64,000 nt of DNA, from positions 191,215,654 to 191,279,653 of the forward strand of contig JARDYH010000001.1 of assembly GCA_029215795.1 (NCBI GenBank), in the 5' to 3' direction. Below are positions 32,855 through 44,669 of the stretch, piece by piece. Positions within the stretch are counted from its first letter, which is position 1. Every line of letters begins with the position of its first letter. A program made the translations under genes and the position numbers. The stretch is from Anniella stebbinsi. Its lineage: Eukaryota > Chordata > Lepidosauria > Squamata > Anniellidae. The notes below the pieces were generated by a model. The model was not told the origin of the DNA. It ran no database searches and saw only the letters and a list, made by a program, of their open reading frames with translations.

Positions 32855-34670
32855 GCGTTCAAGGTGAAATGATATTGTAATGGTGGAATGATCCTGATTT
32901 GCAGTAGCTAAACTATACTGTGAATTACAATCTTGTATGTGGGGGGCTAAAGATACTCTTTCCTTGCTCTCATGCTCTTCTCCCCCCCTTTGAAAGAATT
33001 GTGTTTTATGTAGATACATCAGCAGGAAACTCAGAAAGAGGAAAGATGAAGCATATCAAATTGTACATTTATACCTGTAGAGCAGCTGTAAATATTAATG
33101 ATGTTCAGGACAATGGGAATTCTTAAGGGGGTGTTTATTGTAATGGTAATTCCAGCTGATAAATGTATAGTGGAAAAAGAGAGGTGAACAAGCAGACGAG
33201 TTTGAAAGAAAATCTGTAAGAAAAAGCAAGAGCAGAAGGGGCTTTAAAATTAGAGCCAAGACAGAAAGGAGTTAGCTGGAAAAGATGGCTAAGGGAAAAA
33301 AGACATCCACACAAGATGGCACTTCTGTAAAGATATTTTGAGAGTGGAAACGGAGACATCTTTGACCTCTGCTTTACATTGTCTCTGATCTTGGGCTGAA
33401 TAGATGGGGAGTGAAAGAAACCAGAATTAGAGTATAGTAGGTGTTAAAAAGTATCCAAAAATAGATGAGTTGTTTCACCTTCACAGAAGGCAAGTAAGTT
33501 GAATCAATGATAAGGGCTAACATGGTAATTGATTTTTAAATGGACAAAAAAAGACTACAAAAACTTATTTTCATAATTCAGAAAAGTTGTTAGTTGTTTG
33601 AATTGGTTGCATATGTTTGCTTGTGTGTTTAATACTTCTCAATTACATTTATAATCTGTTCTATGCCATGGAATGGGCTGCAGCCATTTCCCCAGCCATA
33701 TCCATTTCTGTTCCCATGGAGCACACAGTCTAAGTAGTTAGCTGGCTTGGGGAATAAAAGAGGCCAACTGGATTAAAAAATGACATTTTATAGACATAAA
33801 ATGTAACAATGATGGAGACTAGTTCTGTCCATCCTCCCTTTCTGATCAAAAAGAAAACAAAGACGGATGAGGAATGAAAACCGCCAACAGTGTTCCAGAA
33901 TAGCTACACATATGTAAAGTAGTCTGAATTAAACTACGTTGCCAGCACCACTTCTGTTTAAAATTGGATTTATGGAAGCCGTTTTGATTATGTTCTCCAA
34001 AGTATAATTTAGGAGTGTTTCTGCAGAAGGCCTTCTCTTATTTAAATGAATAAGGGAGAGGGCTCTTATTCTAAATAGACTTACTCCTCATTTATATAGG
34101 AATGTGGCTAGTTGATCTGAGCTTCATTTACCTTGAGATGCAGACAAGAACTGGCCTCAGGAAGATGGGGGAAGTGCCTTTTAGGCCAGCACCATTTCTT
34201 TCTTCAACAGCCTGCCTGGATTTGGAACATGTACTGATGATGGCATTTGGGGCTTATTTACCAATGCATAATCTGAGTTTGGAACAATACCCGGAGCCTG
34301 GGAAATGTGAGTTTGCTGCCTGAAAATTTGGAAGCTCTGTTCAGTGTGTGTCTGAGGCCTAACTAATTAACTGAAATGGGAGATACTCACTTTCTTTTAC
34401 TGGTCCATTTAGCACACTGCTGTTTGCTGTGACTGGCAGTGCTTTGGGCAGGGATAATTCCATGTCCTGCTTCCAAACATCCCTTTCACTGATGACACCA
34501 GGGACCAAACCTGAATCCTTCTGCATGCAGCACAAGGGATCTGTCACTGAGTTAGAGCCCCCTTGGCCTGGCATTCTTCCCATCCTGAGAGAAAAATACC
34601 AAGTGGAGCCAAAGGGGAGACTGAACTTAGCTGATCCCCCCCCCCCCCCGGTCACGTTGAGCTCAGTGGA
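32855..34670. other. VWC2L intron, nothing recognised
   Basis: Unassigned AT-rich sequence with no recognised repeat or gene; a poly-C run occurs at 34638-34649. Confidence 0.5.
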
Positions 34671-34672
<2 letters not shown>

Positions 34673-34716
<44 letters not shown>

Positions 34717-34972
34717 TTAATGCACTGTCTGCAGTGAACTAGGATGGCAAAAATCAAGAGTCTGTAAACTTTTTTTTCCCCAAGGCTCTATAGGTTGTTT
34801 GGGTACTAACTATGAAAATAATCTTCCTTCAATTAGCTTCAAAGTGTGTTTCTTTTCCAGTTTCCCCTTTGATGTCATTTTGCTGGTTAAAAAGCAGTGG
34901 AACACAGTGTTACTTTGAGCTAACATTACTGAGCACTTCACATTTCAAATACTGTGCAAACTATAAGCAAAT

Positions 34973-35005
<33 letters not shown>

Positions 35006-35018
35006 AATAATAACAACA
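34673..35018. repeat. Simple repeats (ATT)n at 34673-34717 and (CAA)n at 34974-35018
   Basis: Two trinucleotide arrays about 250 bp apart. The (ATT)n run follows GTGGATGTT and lacks a recognisable LINE terminus next to it. They give rise to the poly-Ile and poly-Thr chance frames here. Confidence 0.85.
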
Positions 35019-35540
35019 ATATAAGCCTGTAAGTTGTAAGAGGTCAGCTGGATAGCTTTTTTATTTATAACTTTTCTTTACTGTTTTTAAAGATAAAAAT
35101 AATGGATATTCTAAAAAAGGATGCTTACCAAGGGGCAGGAACTGCTACAAAACAAACAGTAAAACTTGTGGTAGCTCTGCTGTGTTGCATAAGTGCCCTG
35201 CCAATGCTCAGAATGTGACTTTTCGAAACTTTGGCTTGTGCACAATGTAGCACAGTGGCTGAGAGATCCAGGCTTTGAGCAATGGTGTTCTCCATGGACA
35301 TCACACCTGTACCACACCCCATAGGCCCTCTGGGTGGCCCTGCAAAGCTCACCATAGGGGACAGAGCACCAAAGGCCCTCCTTGCCCATGGCACTATTTA
35401 TCCTAGGGCCAGCCCCGTCTTTACCAAACATTTCAAATTCTGCATAGGTTTAGCTGTCTAATTCAGAATAACTTGTGCGACACAAGCATAATTTTATATA
35501 TCTTGAATTTCATTGAATTTCATGAAAAATTCAAATGCTC

Positions 35541-35685
35541 AGAACATAAGAAGAGCCCTGATGGATCAGACTAAAGGCCTGTCTAGTCCAACGTTCTGTT
35601 CCCACATTGGCCAACCAGATGCCTATGGGAAGTTCACAAGCAGGACAGGAGTTCAACAGCACCCTTCTGCTTGTATTTCCCCCCC
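35541..35685 (+). repeat. Interspersed SINE-like repeat
   Basis: Reads AGAACATAAGAAGAGCCCTG, 'atggatcagactaaaggcctgtctagtccaacgttctgtt', 'ggccaaccagatgcctatgggaag' and 'cacaagcaggac'. I recognise this as a common sauropsid interspersed repeat but cannot name the family with certainty. Confidence 0.6.
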
Positions 35686-37599
35686 CCCCAAATTCGTATT
35701 GAGAGACATACTGCCTCTGATACAGAATGTAATATATCTCTGATCTGCAAATTTTGCATCATTTACCTCTCACACTTGGTGTTATAGCAAGGATAAGAGC
35801 TTTTGGAGGGGGCGTGGAAGGTGTTGGGGAAGCTTTAAAAGATCTTGATAGTTTTCTTATGGGCCAGAATAGTTCAAAAACTGTCTTGGTTTTTACAACC
35901 CACCTCATTGCTTCATCCCACTGTAGTAAAACGGGATGCAAAAACCAGAGTACCACAGAGGGTTGCATCCAATGCTGGATTTGCCTTCCACTCACTGTTG
36001 CTGGAGCATCCGATTTTGCCAATCCTCCTACTTACTGCAGCGTTCCATATCATATCCCATTCTCTTCCAGAGGGTTCCCTCAGGATTAGCTTTCTGGAGG
36101 TTGGGGGGAAATCAGCGAAAAATTTGGGTTGCCCTGATTTGTGTGAATGGAGGCACTTCTTGCTAAGGCAAAGCCACCACTGGGTAAAACCCTAAATCTA
36201 TAACCGATTCTTTGTTTTGTTAGATTTCAGAGGCTATTTTGCTTGATAATGTCTTTTTCTTTCCCTACCTAGCAGAGCGTCATGAAGGGATTGCATTTTA
36301 ATGAACGATTCTGTTTGATGTTACAAGAGAGGCAGCTTCAGTTCACATGATTCCTATGTGGATCAATGGAGTATTACAAAAACTTTCTATCACAGGCTGG
36401 TTTCACCTCTCTGCTTCATCCACTGCCCTTATTAACAGGGCAGCGGATCTCCACAGAAAGTTCTGAGGATGCTGTGAGCCAGGCAGTCATCTTGCCTTTG
36501 AAATGTCTGTGAAAATAAGGTAGAAGTGGAACCTCCATTTTCATTTTGCGGCCGTTATTATATTGGGGCCTGATCTCCAAAATATGGGTGTTATTGGCAG
36601 TATTACTGCCAGGGTTTGAATTGATCCTTAAGCACCTTCTAAGTTCTGTCATAGAAAGAATCTTGTGTCAACAATCCATATGCAGTACAATTCGAAAGGC
36701 AGCAGTCGGAGAAATGCAACCGTCATGAACAAGGCATGCTACAGTGGAATTCATTGTACATGTGAAATAGGTCTCAAAACTACTAGGGCTAAACCAAATG
36801 CTCTCCAGGTTTGATTTTTGCCTCAGATGCAGTTATTGGAAGCGGGGGGAGATATCCCTCCTTTGACTCCCCCCCACACTTAATTATTTATTTAAAATAT
36901 TTTAAGCTGCCTTTTAGGGAAAACCATCTGAAGATGGGGTACAAAATTTACTTTCTAATTTGGAAATAAGAATATGTCAAAACTAAACCTCAAATTGGGA
37001 ATTTTATTTATGTAACAGCTATTGTTTTTTAAACTATTTATATGGTGCCTTTCTGTGAAGCAAACATGCTTCCAAAGCAACTATAATGCTTAGCACTTAT
37101 TTCACGCTTCAGTGTGTTGGAGTCCTTGCACCAACTCAGCAAAGTACTGTCCCCGGGTTGCAGATGGGGAGCTGAGGGTAAGAGAATCGGAGCTTGTTGA
37201 AGGCCACACCTAGTGAGTCCCTAGCAGAGGTAAAGTTCAAACAAGGGGCTCCATCACACCTACTCCCCCCCTCCCCTGGTTTGCCTCCGTGGTTTCCCCT
37301 CCGTTTCCTTAGCGAGTGGAGCACTGGGCACTTTCACGTCTGTGTGGTGTTGTGCTGTTTCAGCTCGTATCTTTTCTCCTGCCCCTCCCCCTACATTCTC
37401 CTTCCCACTGAAGGTTTTTTTTAAAATATTTTTTATTTTTGCGCAAATACAATAGTATGGCAGCCTGAAACTACACAAGTATGGTAAAACAACACACTAT
37501 GCTTTCCCCTAAGATCATATTAAACAATGTAAGTGAAGAGAAAGTATTACAATTACAATTAGTTTGTGGCATATGTTAGCATGGCAAGGGGAAGCCGAC
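35686..37599. other. VWC2L intron, little recognised
   Basis: 36870-36950 ('aattatttatttaaaatattttaagctgccttttaggg') resembles a LINE tail. 37420-37560 is A/T-rich with no assignment. Open frames at 35754-36195 have no recognised domain. Confidence 0.4.
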
Positions 37600-38215
37600 A
37601 TTGTTCTGGTCAAGAAACATGGGCCCCGTTTTGACAGCAGCGCGTTGGCGCCGGGGTGCCTTGGGCCCTCGCCCTCCTTCCTGGCATCTGCATGGGAAGG
37701 AGTGCGAGTGCAGAGTTGCAGTCACTGCCGTGCTGAGGAGAGGAATGGGGCAACCAGAGTGGGAGGAAGGAGGGACATGAATCGGCTCACATCCCTCTGG
37801 CTGCGGTGGCAGCGGCAACTCTGCACTCAGGAGGAACAGGGCAGCCAGAGGGAGGTCAGAGGGAGGTGAGCTGGTTTAGGCGCCATGCGTCTCTCTCTTC
37901 CTCCCCCTCCGGCTGCTCCATTCCTTCCCCCGTTTGTATAAAAAATGGGGGGAAGGAACAGGGCGGCTGGAGGGGGAGGAAGAGAGGGATTCATGGCATT
38001 CAAACTGGCCCTCCTCCAGCCAATGATGACCAATCAGCTGTCACCATTGGCTGTACAGGCTCTGTAGGGAAAAAAAAGGTGGGGTAAGTGCCCAACTTCT
38101 GTACAGCAGAGTTTAGGGGTTTTGGTCCTGGATGGCTTCGGAGTGGCGGCTGCATCATGTGCACCACCTGCCTCCACTCCGAAGCCACCACGGGGAAAAG
38201 CTCCTGTCTAGAGGT
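37600..38215. mobile_element. GC-rich foldback element related to family E
   Basis: Contains a strong hairpin: 'ctctcttcctccccctccgg' (from 37890) is mirrored by 'ggagggggaggaagagag' (to 37987) around the loop 'gtttgtataaaaaa', with the intervening 'ctgctccattccttccccc' mirrored by 'ggggggaaggaacagggcgg'. Near the right end 'ggcttcggagtggcggctgc' is mirrored by 'ccactccgaagccacc', and the element ends 'gtctagaggtatcccta', like a family E end. Non-coding; frames here are by-products of composition. Confidence 0.45.
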
Positions 38216-38575
38216 ATCCCTAGATATGCCTACTCAGGAGTAAGAACCATGGAGTTGAATGAGGACGAGTCCCAGGTACGGGCGGCCTCGCTCGCCTGCT
38301 TCATGGGGTGTTTGGGCCCCCACTCTCCCTCCCTCTTCATGGTTGAGCAGTTGAGTGGAGAACCACCCCACCCTCCTCTTTTGCCAGCAAGTCTGCCCTT
38401 CAACACACATGTCCCCAACAAAAACCACGATGATCCGATATACAGCATGGTCCGATGGCATTAAAACGTCTGAATATTGAGTTCTCAAATCCACATTTTG
38501 AATTAGCTTAGGCTCTAAGGCTGCCATCCTGCCAAGATCTCTGTTTGGATGGTGCAGAACTCCCCCCTCCAAGGG

Positions 38576-38579
<4 letters not shown>

Positions 38580-38613
<34 letters not shown>
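38580..38613. repeat. (GA)n simple repeat
   Basis: Seventeen AG dinucleotides in a row, no interruption seen. Confidence 0.9.
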
Positions 38614-38616
<3 letters not shown>

Positions 38617-38879
38617 ATCTGAGCCTGGATACCTCCTCCCAGCCCCCACAGAAATGTTACATCTCTTATCCAGAAAGGCAAAAAGAAGGCAGATCAGGAG
38701 CCTGTGGGAGGCAGATCAAGGGAGACTTTGGATACGCAGCACCCAAAGCCTCTTAATCCCTAGGCATGCCGCAAGATGGAAGAAATGGGATTGCAGTGTA
38801 AATGGCCAGATTTGCATTCAATCCCAACCTTGCTTCTTTTACAGCAAGAAGAAGGTAATTCATATTTAAGGGGGAAACT

Positions 38880-39905
38880 GCCCATGAAGTCCAACACAGT
38901 CACATTTGACTTCAAAAAAGGAAACTTCTCTAAAATGAGGGAATTGGTGAAAAAAGAGTTGAAAGGGGGAATCAAGAGGGTTAAATCCTTGCAAAATGCA
39001 CAGAGCTTACTCAAAAACACAATAACAGATGCTCAACTAAAATGTATTCCACAGGTTAAGAAAGGTAGCACCAAGTCCAAGGGGTCACCAGCATGGTTAA
39101 GCTGTATCAAGGAAGCTGTTGTAGAAAAGAGGGTTTCCTTCAGAAATGGAAGTCTTGCATAAGTGAAGAAAATAAAAGGCAGCACAATCAACCACAAAAG
39201 CGATGCAAGCAAACAATAAGAGATGCAAAAAAAGCATTTTGAAGAACACATCGCTAATAATATCAAGGGCAACAACAACAACAACAATCTTTAAATATAT
39301 CAGAAGCAGGAAACCAGCTGGGGAAGCAGTTGGACCGTTGGATGACAATGGAGTTAAGGGAGTACTAAAGGAGGACCAGGTGATTGTAGAGAAGCTGAAT
39401 GAATTCTTTGCATTGGTGTTCCCTGCCGAAGAAAGAGGACAGATGCCTGTGCCTGATCTGATGTTTTCAGGAAGGGAGTCTGAGGAACTGAGGCAAATAG
39501 TGGTGGCAAAAGATGAAGTTCTCAATCTTATTGACAAATTGAAAGTAAATAAATCACCAGGTCCAGATGGTATCCATCCTAGAGTTCTCAAAGAACTCAG
39601 ATATGAAATTGCGGACCTTCTAACAAAAATAAGCAACATGTCCCTAAGCTAAGCCTCTGTACCAGAGGACTGGGAGATGGCCAATGTAACACCAATTTTT
39701 AAAAAAAGGATCCAGGGGGAATCCGGGAAATTACAGGCCGGTTAGCTTGACATCTGTTCCAGGTAAATTGGTTGAAAGCATTATTAAAGACAAAATTAGT
39801 TAGCATACAGAAGGGTGTGTCCTGCTGCAGAAGAATCAACATGGCTTCTACAAAGGCAAGTCCTGTCTCACTAATGTTCTAGAACTCTTTGAGGAATATT
39901 TTAAC
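38880..39905 (+). pseudogene. CR1-like LINE ORF2 fragment, decayed
   Basis: Encodes a linker ('...SKGSPAWLSCIKEAVVEK', near 39075-39130) and the start of a reverse transcriptase domain: 'DKLKVNKSPGPDGIHPRVLK' (about 39532-39590), then, after a stop near 39650, 'VPEDWEMANVTPIFKK' and 'LTSVPGKLVESIIKD', ending with 'GFYKGKSCLTNVLELFEE' near 39895. These are the first conserved blocks of CR1-type ORF2. The frame is broken by stops near 39160 and 39650 and by small indels, and the catalytic YADD block is absent because the fragment ends before it. Dead element. Confidence 0.8.
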
Positions 39906-40609
39906 CTCTCATTCAAGTCAATGCTTCCCTCATAGCACAAGGCACGCTCAGTAGCGTCGCTCTCCCCCTCCCTCCTGCCTTAGAATGTGTGTGTGGGGGG
40001 GTGTGAACTGGCCACTGCCTCTATTGCACAGACCTTTTGAGTGAAGAAGAGTTTCTCTTTTCTCTTCTGGAACATGCATTCCTTTGGCTCTGAGAGTATT
40101 TTGGGCTATCTTCATAAGGCCAGTTTGCTCTTTTGCTCCCTGGTGAAGCAGGGTGTGGTTCCTCCGGATCCATGGTAACCTGATCTTCAGATCTCTCCTG
40201 GGAATAGGTGGCTATACATCCCTTTCTATCCATCCCCACCCCAAACACACACAGTGTGCTCCTTCCCTCTTTTCTAAGAGTTTGGTCCATACTGCTATAA
40301 AGTTGAAAGCTTCAAACTCTTCATTGAATTAGTTTGGGCCGGTGTTAAGTTTTAAGTACAAACCCTTCTTTGAAGCACTTTGACACCCTTCAAAGTGCTT
40401 CTGGGCCTACAACGTTGGTTTTGGCCCAGTCACCCTGTTTTTCTAATAAGGTTTAGAAACAGTTGAGCTGTCTTGTATTTTGCATAGTGTTCATCCTTGC
40501 AGTCTACACTGGCTTCCTCCTTGATGTGTTTTTGGATGCAGACAAACCCTTTTTTGTTCCAGCAGGCCTTTGGCAAATAATCTGGACCTCTGTCTATACC
40601 TTTGACTTT
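39906..40609. other. VWC2L intron, nothing recognised
   Basis: Unassigned sequence with a short GT/poly-G stretch near 39988-40001. The 89-codon minus-strand frame here has no recognised domain. Confidence 0.5.
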
Positions 40610-40798
40610 TAAATTGTTATCTATTTAAAATATTTTAAATGCTTTAATATTGAAAAGTATTTAATTATATTTTTAACTTTTGTATATTCCTATTTATAGG
40701 TTTTAGCTGTATAGGTTTTAGTTTTGTAAGGCTGCCCTGAGGCCCAGCATTGGGCAAAAGGCAGGATACTACTACTACTACTACTACTACTAGTAATG
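40610..40798 (+). mobile_element. LINE 3' end with (ACT)n tail
   Basis: AT-rich 3' untranslated sequence, then 'gttttgtaaggctgccctgaggcccagcattgggcaaaaggcagga' followed by TACTACTACTACTACTACTA. This is the form of an L2/CR1-type 3' end with a trinucleotide tail. Confidence 0.55.
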
Positions 40799-41504
40799 TT
40801 TCAGATTTCACTTCTGCATCTGATGTTCTTTTGCATTTACTTTTCTTTATAAACTTCTTGTGTGGCATGTTTTCATTGGTTTAACAAGTTAAAAGGGTTA
40901 TTCACTGTTTTCATGCTTATGTTATAAAATCTATTTTGAACAGGCCTAGTAACTTCAAGAGTAACAGAGTTGGGGAAAATCCTCAATCTCTTTGCTATCA
41001 GAGGCACTGAGTAAGGGGTCCCCTGGAGATAATTTAGACTGACCCCCAACCACAAAACACTATTCCCCCTTCTGAAGAGATCTGGACAACTAACTACTAA
41101 AGACAAACAAAGTAGCAGGCCATAATAACAGTTCTCATGTGGCCATTTGCCTTATGAGGCAGGTGCTCTGCGGAGGGACTAACAGGCCATAAAGTTGCCT
41201 GGTTGGGTCTGCCAGAAATCCAGCTTCAACACTCCTGGAAGGTCCATGTTCTATAGCACCTGCTGTCAGATGAACTTGAGGGAATTCCACCCTCCACCCC
41301 TGGGTTTAATTTACTGGCTTCCCCTGGATGGACCTTGCAGGAAACTATAGGGACAGACAGAGCAGGCATTCATAGCACACATAGAATGCTGAGACTGGCA
41401 AATATAAAAGCAAGTGTGTTGCTTTTCAAGAACCAAGGAAATTCAATGGGTCTTACTTTTGAGTAAATATTTAGAGATGGAAATGCAGCCTGTGCAAGAA
41501 CTGA
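40799..41504. other. VWC2L intron, nothing recognised
   Basis: Unassigned sequence. A faint family F-like piece, 'attcaatgggtcttacttttgagtaaa', lies at about 41440-41466. Confidence 0.45.
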
Positions 41505-41885
41505 GTAGGGTGACCATATTTGGGAAACCAAAAAAGAGGACACCTAGTGGGTGGCAGGAAAATGGCTTTCTGGGGCCACCTTTAAGTCCCCAATTGGAGC
41601 GGAGGAGGGGAAAGCATGTCATTCTCACCCCCACCCCACTGCTCCAATCAGGCCCTTTTCTATAATGTCTGGGAATGACACGTTTTTCCCTTTTAAGGCC
41701 TTGATTGGAGCAGTGGGAGAGAATGACACATCTCCAGAAAGCATGTCATTCCCCCCTGCCACGCTAATGGTGACCTTAAAAGGGAAAGTGTGTAATTCCA
41801 GGTCATTATAGACTATTGCATAAAATCCCCCCTGACACCAAGGATAAAACAAAAACCAGAGAAATCTGGGGAAATCCTGACCGTT

Positions 41886-42690
41886 TTTTTATTATTATTA
41901 TTGCATTTATATCCCACCCTTTTTCCACCAAGAAACCCAAGGCAGCATACATAATCCTCCTCCATTTTATCCTCACAACAGCAACCCTGTGAGGTGGGTT
42001 GGGCTGAGAGTCTGCAACTGGCCCAAAGTCATATGTCTGCAACTGGCCCATATGTACCTGCCCGGACCCTAAGATCATCTACAGGGGTCCTTCTCCGTGA
42101 GCCCCTGCCAAAGGAAGTGAGGCAGGTGGCCACTAGGAGGAGGGCTTTCTCTGCTGTGGCACCCCGGCTGTGGAATGAGCTCCCCAGAGAGGTTCGCCTG
42201 GCACCTACTTTGTGCTCTTTTCGTCACCAGGTGAAGACCTTTTTATTCTCCCAGTATTTTAACAGTTAAATTAACTCAATTTTAATCCTTGCTGTTTTAA
42301 ATTTGTATTTTAATCTGTATTAATTCCTGCTGCTTGGTTTTATTCTGGTTGTGTTTTTATATTGTATGTTATTCTGTGTTTTTAGATTGTGGCAGGGGGG
42401 AATGACATGCTTTCTGGAGATGTGTCATTCTCTCCCACTGCTCCAATCAAGGCCTTAAAAGGGAAAACCGTGTCATTCCCAGATATTATAGAATCATTTT
42501 AAAATGATTTCATGGTTTTAATTTTTGTGAACCGCCCAGAGAGCTTCGGCTATGGGGCGGTATAAAAATGCAATAAATAAATAAATAAATAAATAAGTCA
42601 CCCAATGGGTTTCCATGGCTAAGTGGGGATTAGAACCCAGATCTCCCAGCTCCCAGTCCAACACTTTAGCCACTACGCCACACCCTAGTG
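41886..42690 (-). mobile_element. tRNA-derived SINE split by an L2 insertion
   Basis: The tail and body lie at 41886-42048 ('attgcatttatatcccacc...gtgaggtgggttgggctgagagtctgcaactggcccaaagtca'), and the tRNA-like head at 42596-42690 ('aagtcacccaatgggtttccatggctaagtggggattagaacccagatctccc...ttagccactacgcca'). AAGTCA is shared across the gap, consistent with a short target duplication around the L2. It is the same family as 27681-27922. Confidence 0.75.
42050..42595 (+). mobile_element. L2-like LINE 3' end, inserted in the SINE
   Basis: Encodes the ORF2 C-terminus 'FSAVAPRLWNELPREVRLAP' and 'FRHQVKTFLFSQYF' (42145-42265), then a 3' untranslated region ending 'gaaccgcccagagagcttcggctatggggcggtataaaaatgc' and AATAAATAAATAAATAAATA. 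It is interrupted at 42392-42500 by a ~108-bp inverted copy of family H sequence from 41655-41765. Only the last part of ORF2 remains. Confidence 0.75.
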
Positions 42691-43397
42691 GTCACCCTAG
42701 AATTGAGCCATACCAAGTTGGAAGCAGATCGGTTCATGCCTTAATTTTTAGGATTTTTTTTTTAAAGTTTGACTTCAAAAAAAAAATTCTAAAATTCAAG
42801 GCATGAACCAATCTGCTTTCAACTTGGCATGGCTAAAGCCTTACTTAAGAGGTACCATGGTGCCAAGTTTCATCTCTTCATCTTTACTTTTTTTTTTAAT
42901 GTACTGCTCAAGGCCCTAGACCCCAAAGAGGAGTATTAGGTTTGAAGTTAAAAAAAATCCTAAAACTCAAGGCATAAACAGATCTGCTTCCAACTTGGCA
43001 TGACTAAATTCCTACTTCAGAGCTACCACAGTGCCAAGTTTCATGTCTTTATCTTTAATTTCATTTTTTAAACTTGTACTGCTCAAGGTCCTGGACCCCA
43101 AAGAGATTTCTGTTTGAACTTCAAAAAAATCCTAAAAATCAAGGCATGAACAGATCTGCTTCATACTTGGCATAGCCATATCCCTACTTAAGAGCTACCA
43201 TGATGCCAGGTTTCATCTCTTTATCTTTAAAAATGAGGGAGATGCAAGCATTTTGGTTGATTTATTAATGTTAAAAGTGAGTTTAACACTAGCTTTGATT
43301 TTATATTGATGTCAAGATGGTATAACATCCTGGCTGATGCTGGCTTGGTTGTCAACTGTATAATATCTAGTCATCCATTACACAAAGCCATGAAATT

Positions 43398-43780
43398 CAT
43401 TAAACAAAAAACCTACGGTTTACAAAAACAATGTTAAGGCTCTACAGTTTCCAACCAAGCACCAAAAAGCAGGGAAATTGGGAATTAAGGCTCACAAGCC
43501 TTAACGCCACATCCTCCCTAAGGAGGCAGAAAGTGCAAGTGAAATTCTCATTCTCCCAAAGCAGATAAACCATGAGGACAGGGTGGAGAATATGATATGC
43601 AGAGGTGACTGTGGGGTTGTGGAAAACTGATCATGAACAACTTAGGGCTACCTACTTCTCTTTTTTTGTTTAGAGCAGCCCTTCCCCAACCTGGTGCCCT
43701 CCAAAGGTGTTGTACTACAACTCCCAACATTGCAAGTCAGTATGTCCCATGGTCAGGAATGCTGGGACTTGTCATCTCAA
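43398..43780 (+). repeat. Left arm of a ~385-bp inverted duplication
   Basis: Its reverse complement recurs at 44670-45054. Comparing the two by eye I count about eleven substitutions and one 2-bp length difference, roughly 97% identity. The arm contains 'aaggctcacaagccttaac', 'gcagataaaccatgaggacagg' and, at its inner end, family G sequence. The spacer is 889 bp. Confidence 0.9.
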
Positions 43781-43911
43781 ACACCTGGAGGGCAGCAGGA
43801 TGGGGAATGCTCCCCACAATCCCTGCACAATACATCATCTCATCAAAGCAACAGCGGAGCAGAAGAGGTTTACTTTGGCTGTCTTGAACACCTTTCAGAT
43901 GAGATTAGTTT

Positions 43912-44040
43912 GCAATCCTATACCTCTTTTGAGAAAGCTCTAGTGAATTCAGTGGCACTGGCTTCTGAGAAGACATGTATAGGAGTCAACCTTCTCCAGC
44001 CTGGTGTTCTCCAGATGTGTTGCATTGTAACTCCCATGTT
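43912..44040. repeat. Family F and family G remnants in the spacer of the inverted duplication
   Basis: 'gcaatcctatacctcttttgag...gaattcagtggcactggcttctgagaagacatgtatagg' (43912-43984) is family F. 'agcctggtgttctccagatgtgttgcattgtaactccca' (43995-44035) is family G. Both occur between the two inverted arms. Confidence 0.5.
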
Positions 44041-44509
44041 ATGTGTTATGGGGAAGACAAAAATCAATTCATACTTAATTTTAAAATAATACTTATGCAT
44101 GAAAGTATTAGGTGGTAGCTCTGCCTTTGATCTCACACTGCTGAACAAGTAAGAGAAATCCTTTATCTGATATTCAAGAAACAGACATCCTATGCCATGT
44201 GTTGAAAACTAATGTTGATGTCTGAAAGGCTATCTGGATTAGGTATTCAAGATTCATTCATTGTTGTTTCATTTGGTTTTGACAGTTTATTTAAAGTGAT
44301 GCAGCTCTTTTGTAGTCCCTTGATTGATCACATATCTTAATGCTGGAAAATATCATACTTTAGTACAGATGTGGGTAGAAAATAGATCTATCCTGATGAT
44401 TTGGACATAACTTGCGGCATTCCTGATAACTGCCCATGTTGATAGGGGCTTTTACAAGTTGAATTCCAAAACATCTGGAGATTTACATTCTGCCTTCCCT
44501 TGTTCTTGA

Positions 44510-44656
44510 ACAACATTCCCCAACCTGGTGCCTGTCAGATGTGTTGGGTTGCAACTCTCAACATAAGAAGATGCTCTAAGAAATGAGAAGTAACTGGTCC
44601 TAAGTTGTTCATCATCATTTCCCACAACCCCACAGTCACCTCTGCATATCAAATTG
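44510..44656 (+). repeat. Partial third copy of the inverted-duplication module
   Basis: Family G sequence ('caacctggtgcctgtcagatgtgttgggttgcaactc') is followed by 'gctctaagaaatgagaagtaactggtcctaagttgttcatcatcatttcccacaaccccacagtcacctctgcatatcaa'. The latter closely matches 44774-44860 in the same orientation, so this module is present three times within 1.7 kb. Confidence 0.75.
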
Positions 44657-44669
44657 CATATCTAGATTT

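Larger units (their letters stand above)
41505..43235. mobile_element. Family H composite element, copy 2, heavily nested
   Basis: Starts TAGGGTGACCATATTTGGG with 'aaaccaaaaaagaggac', the reverse complement of the right end of copy 1 (2826-2860). After nested insertions (SINE 41886-42690, L2 42050-42595) it has three direct units, starting GGCAT at 42802, 42971 and 43142 (169 and 171 bp apart), and one inverted partial unit at 42704-42760. The last match to copy 1, 'atctttaaaaatgagggag...caagcattttggttgat' (43205-43245), corresponds to 2170-2215. The far end is not visible, so it may be truncated. Confidence 0.55.

Noticed and set aside
34429..34757. Frames with poly-Ile tracts
   Set aside because: They come from (ATT)n/(AAT)n simple repeats. 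The same applies to similar frames at 2628, 32819, 35024 and 50040.
38776..39652. Two open frames that might be host exons
   Set aside because: Their products match CR1-type ORF2 blocks in order (linker, then SPGPDGIHPRVLKEL), with stops between them, so they are a dead LINE.
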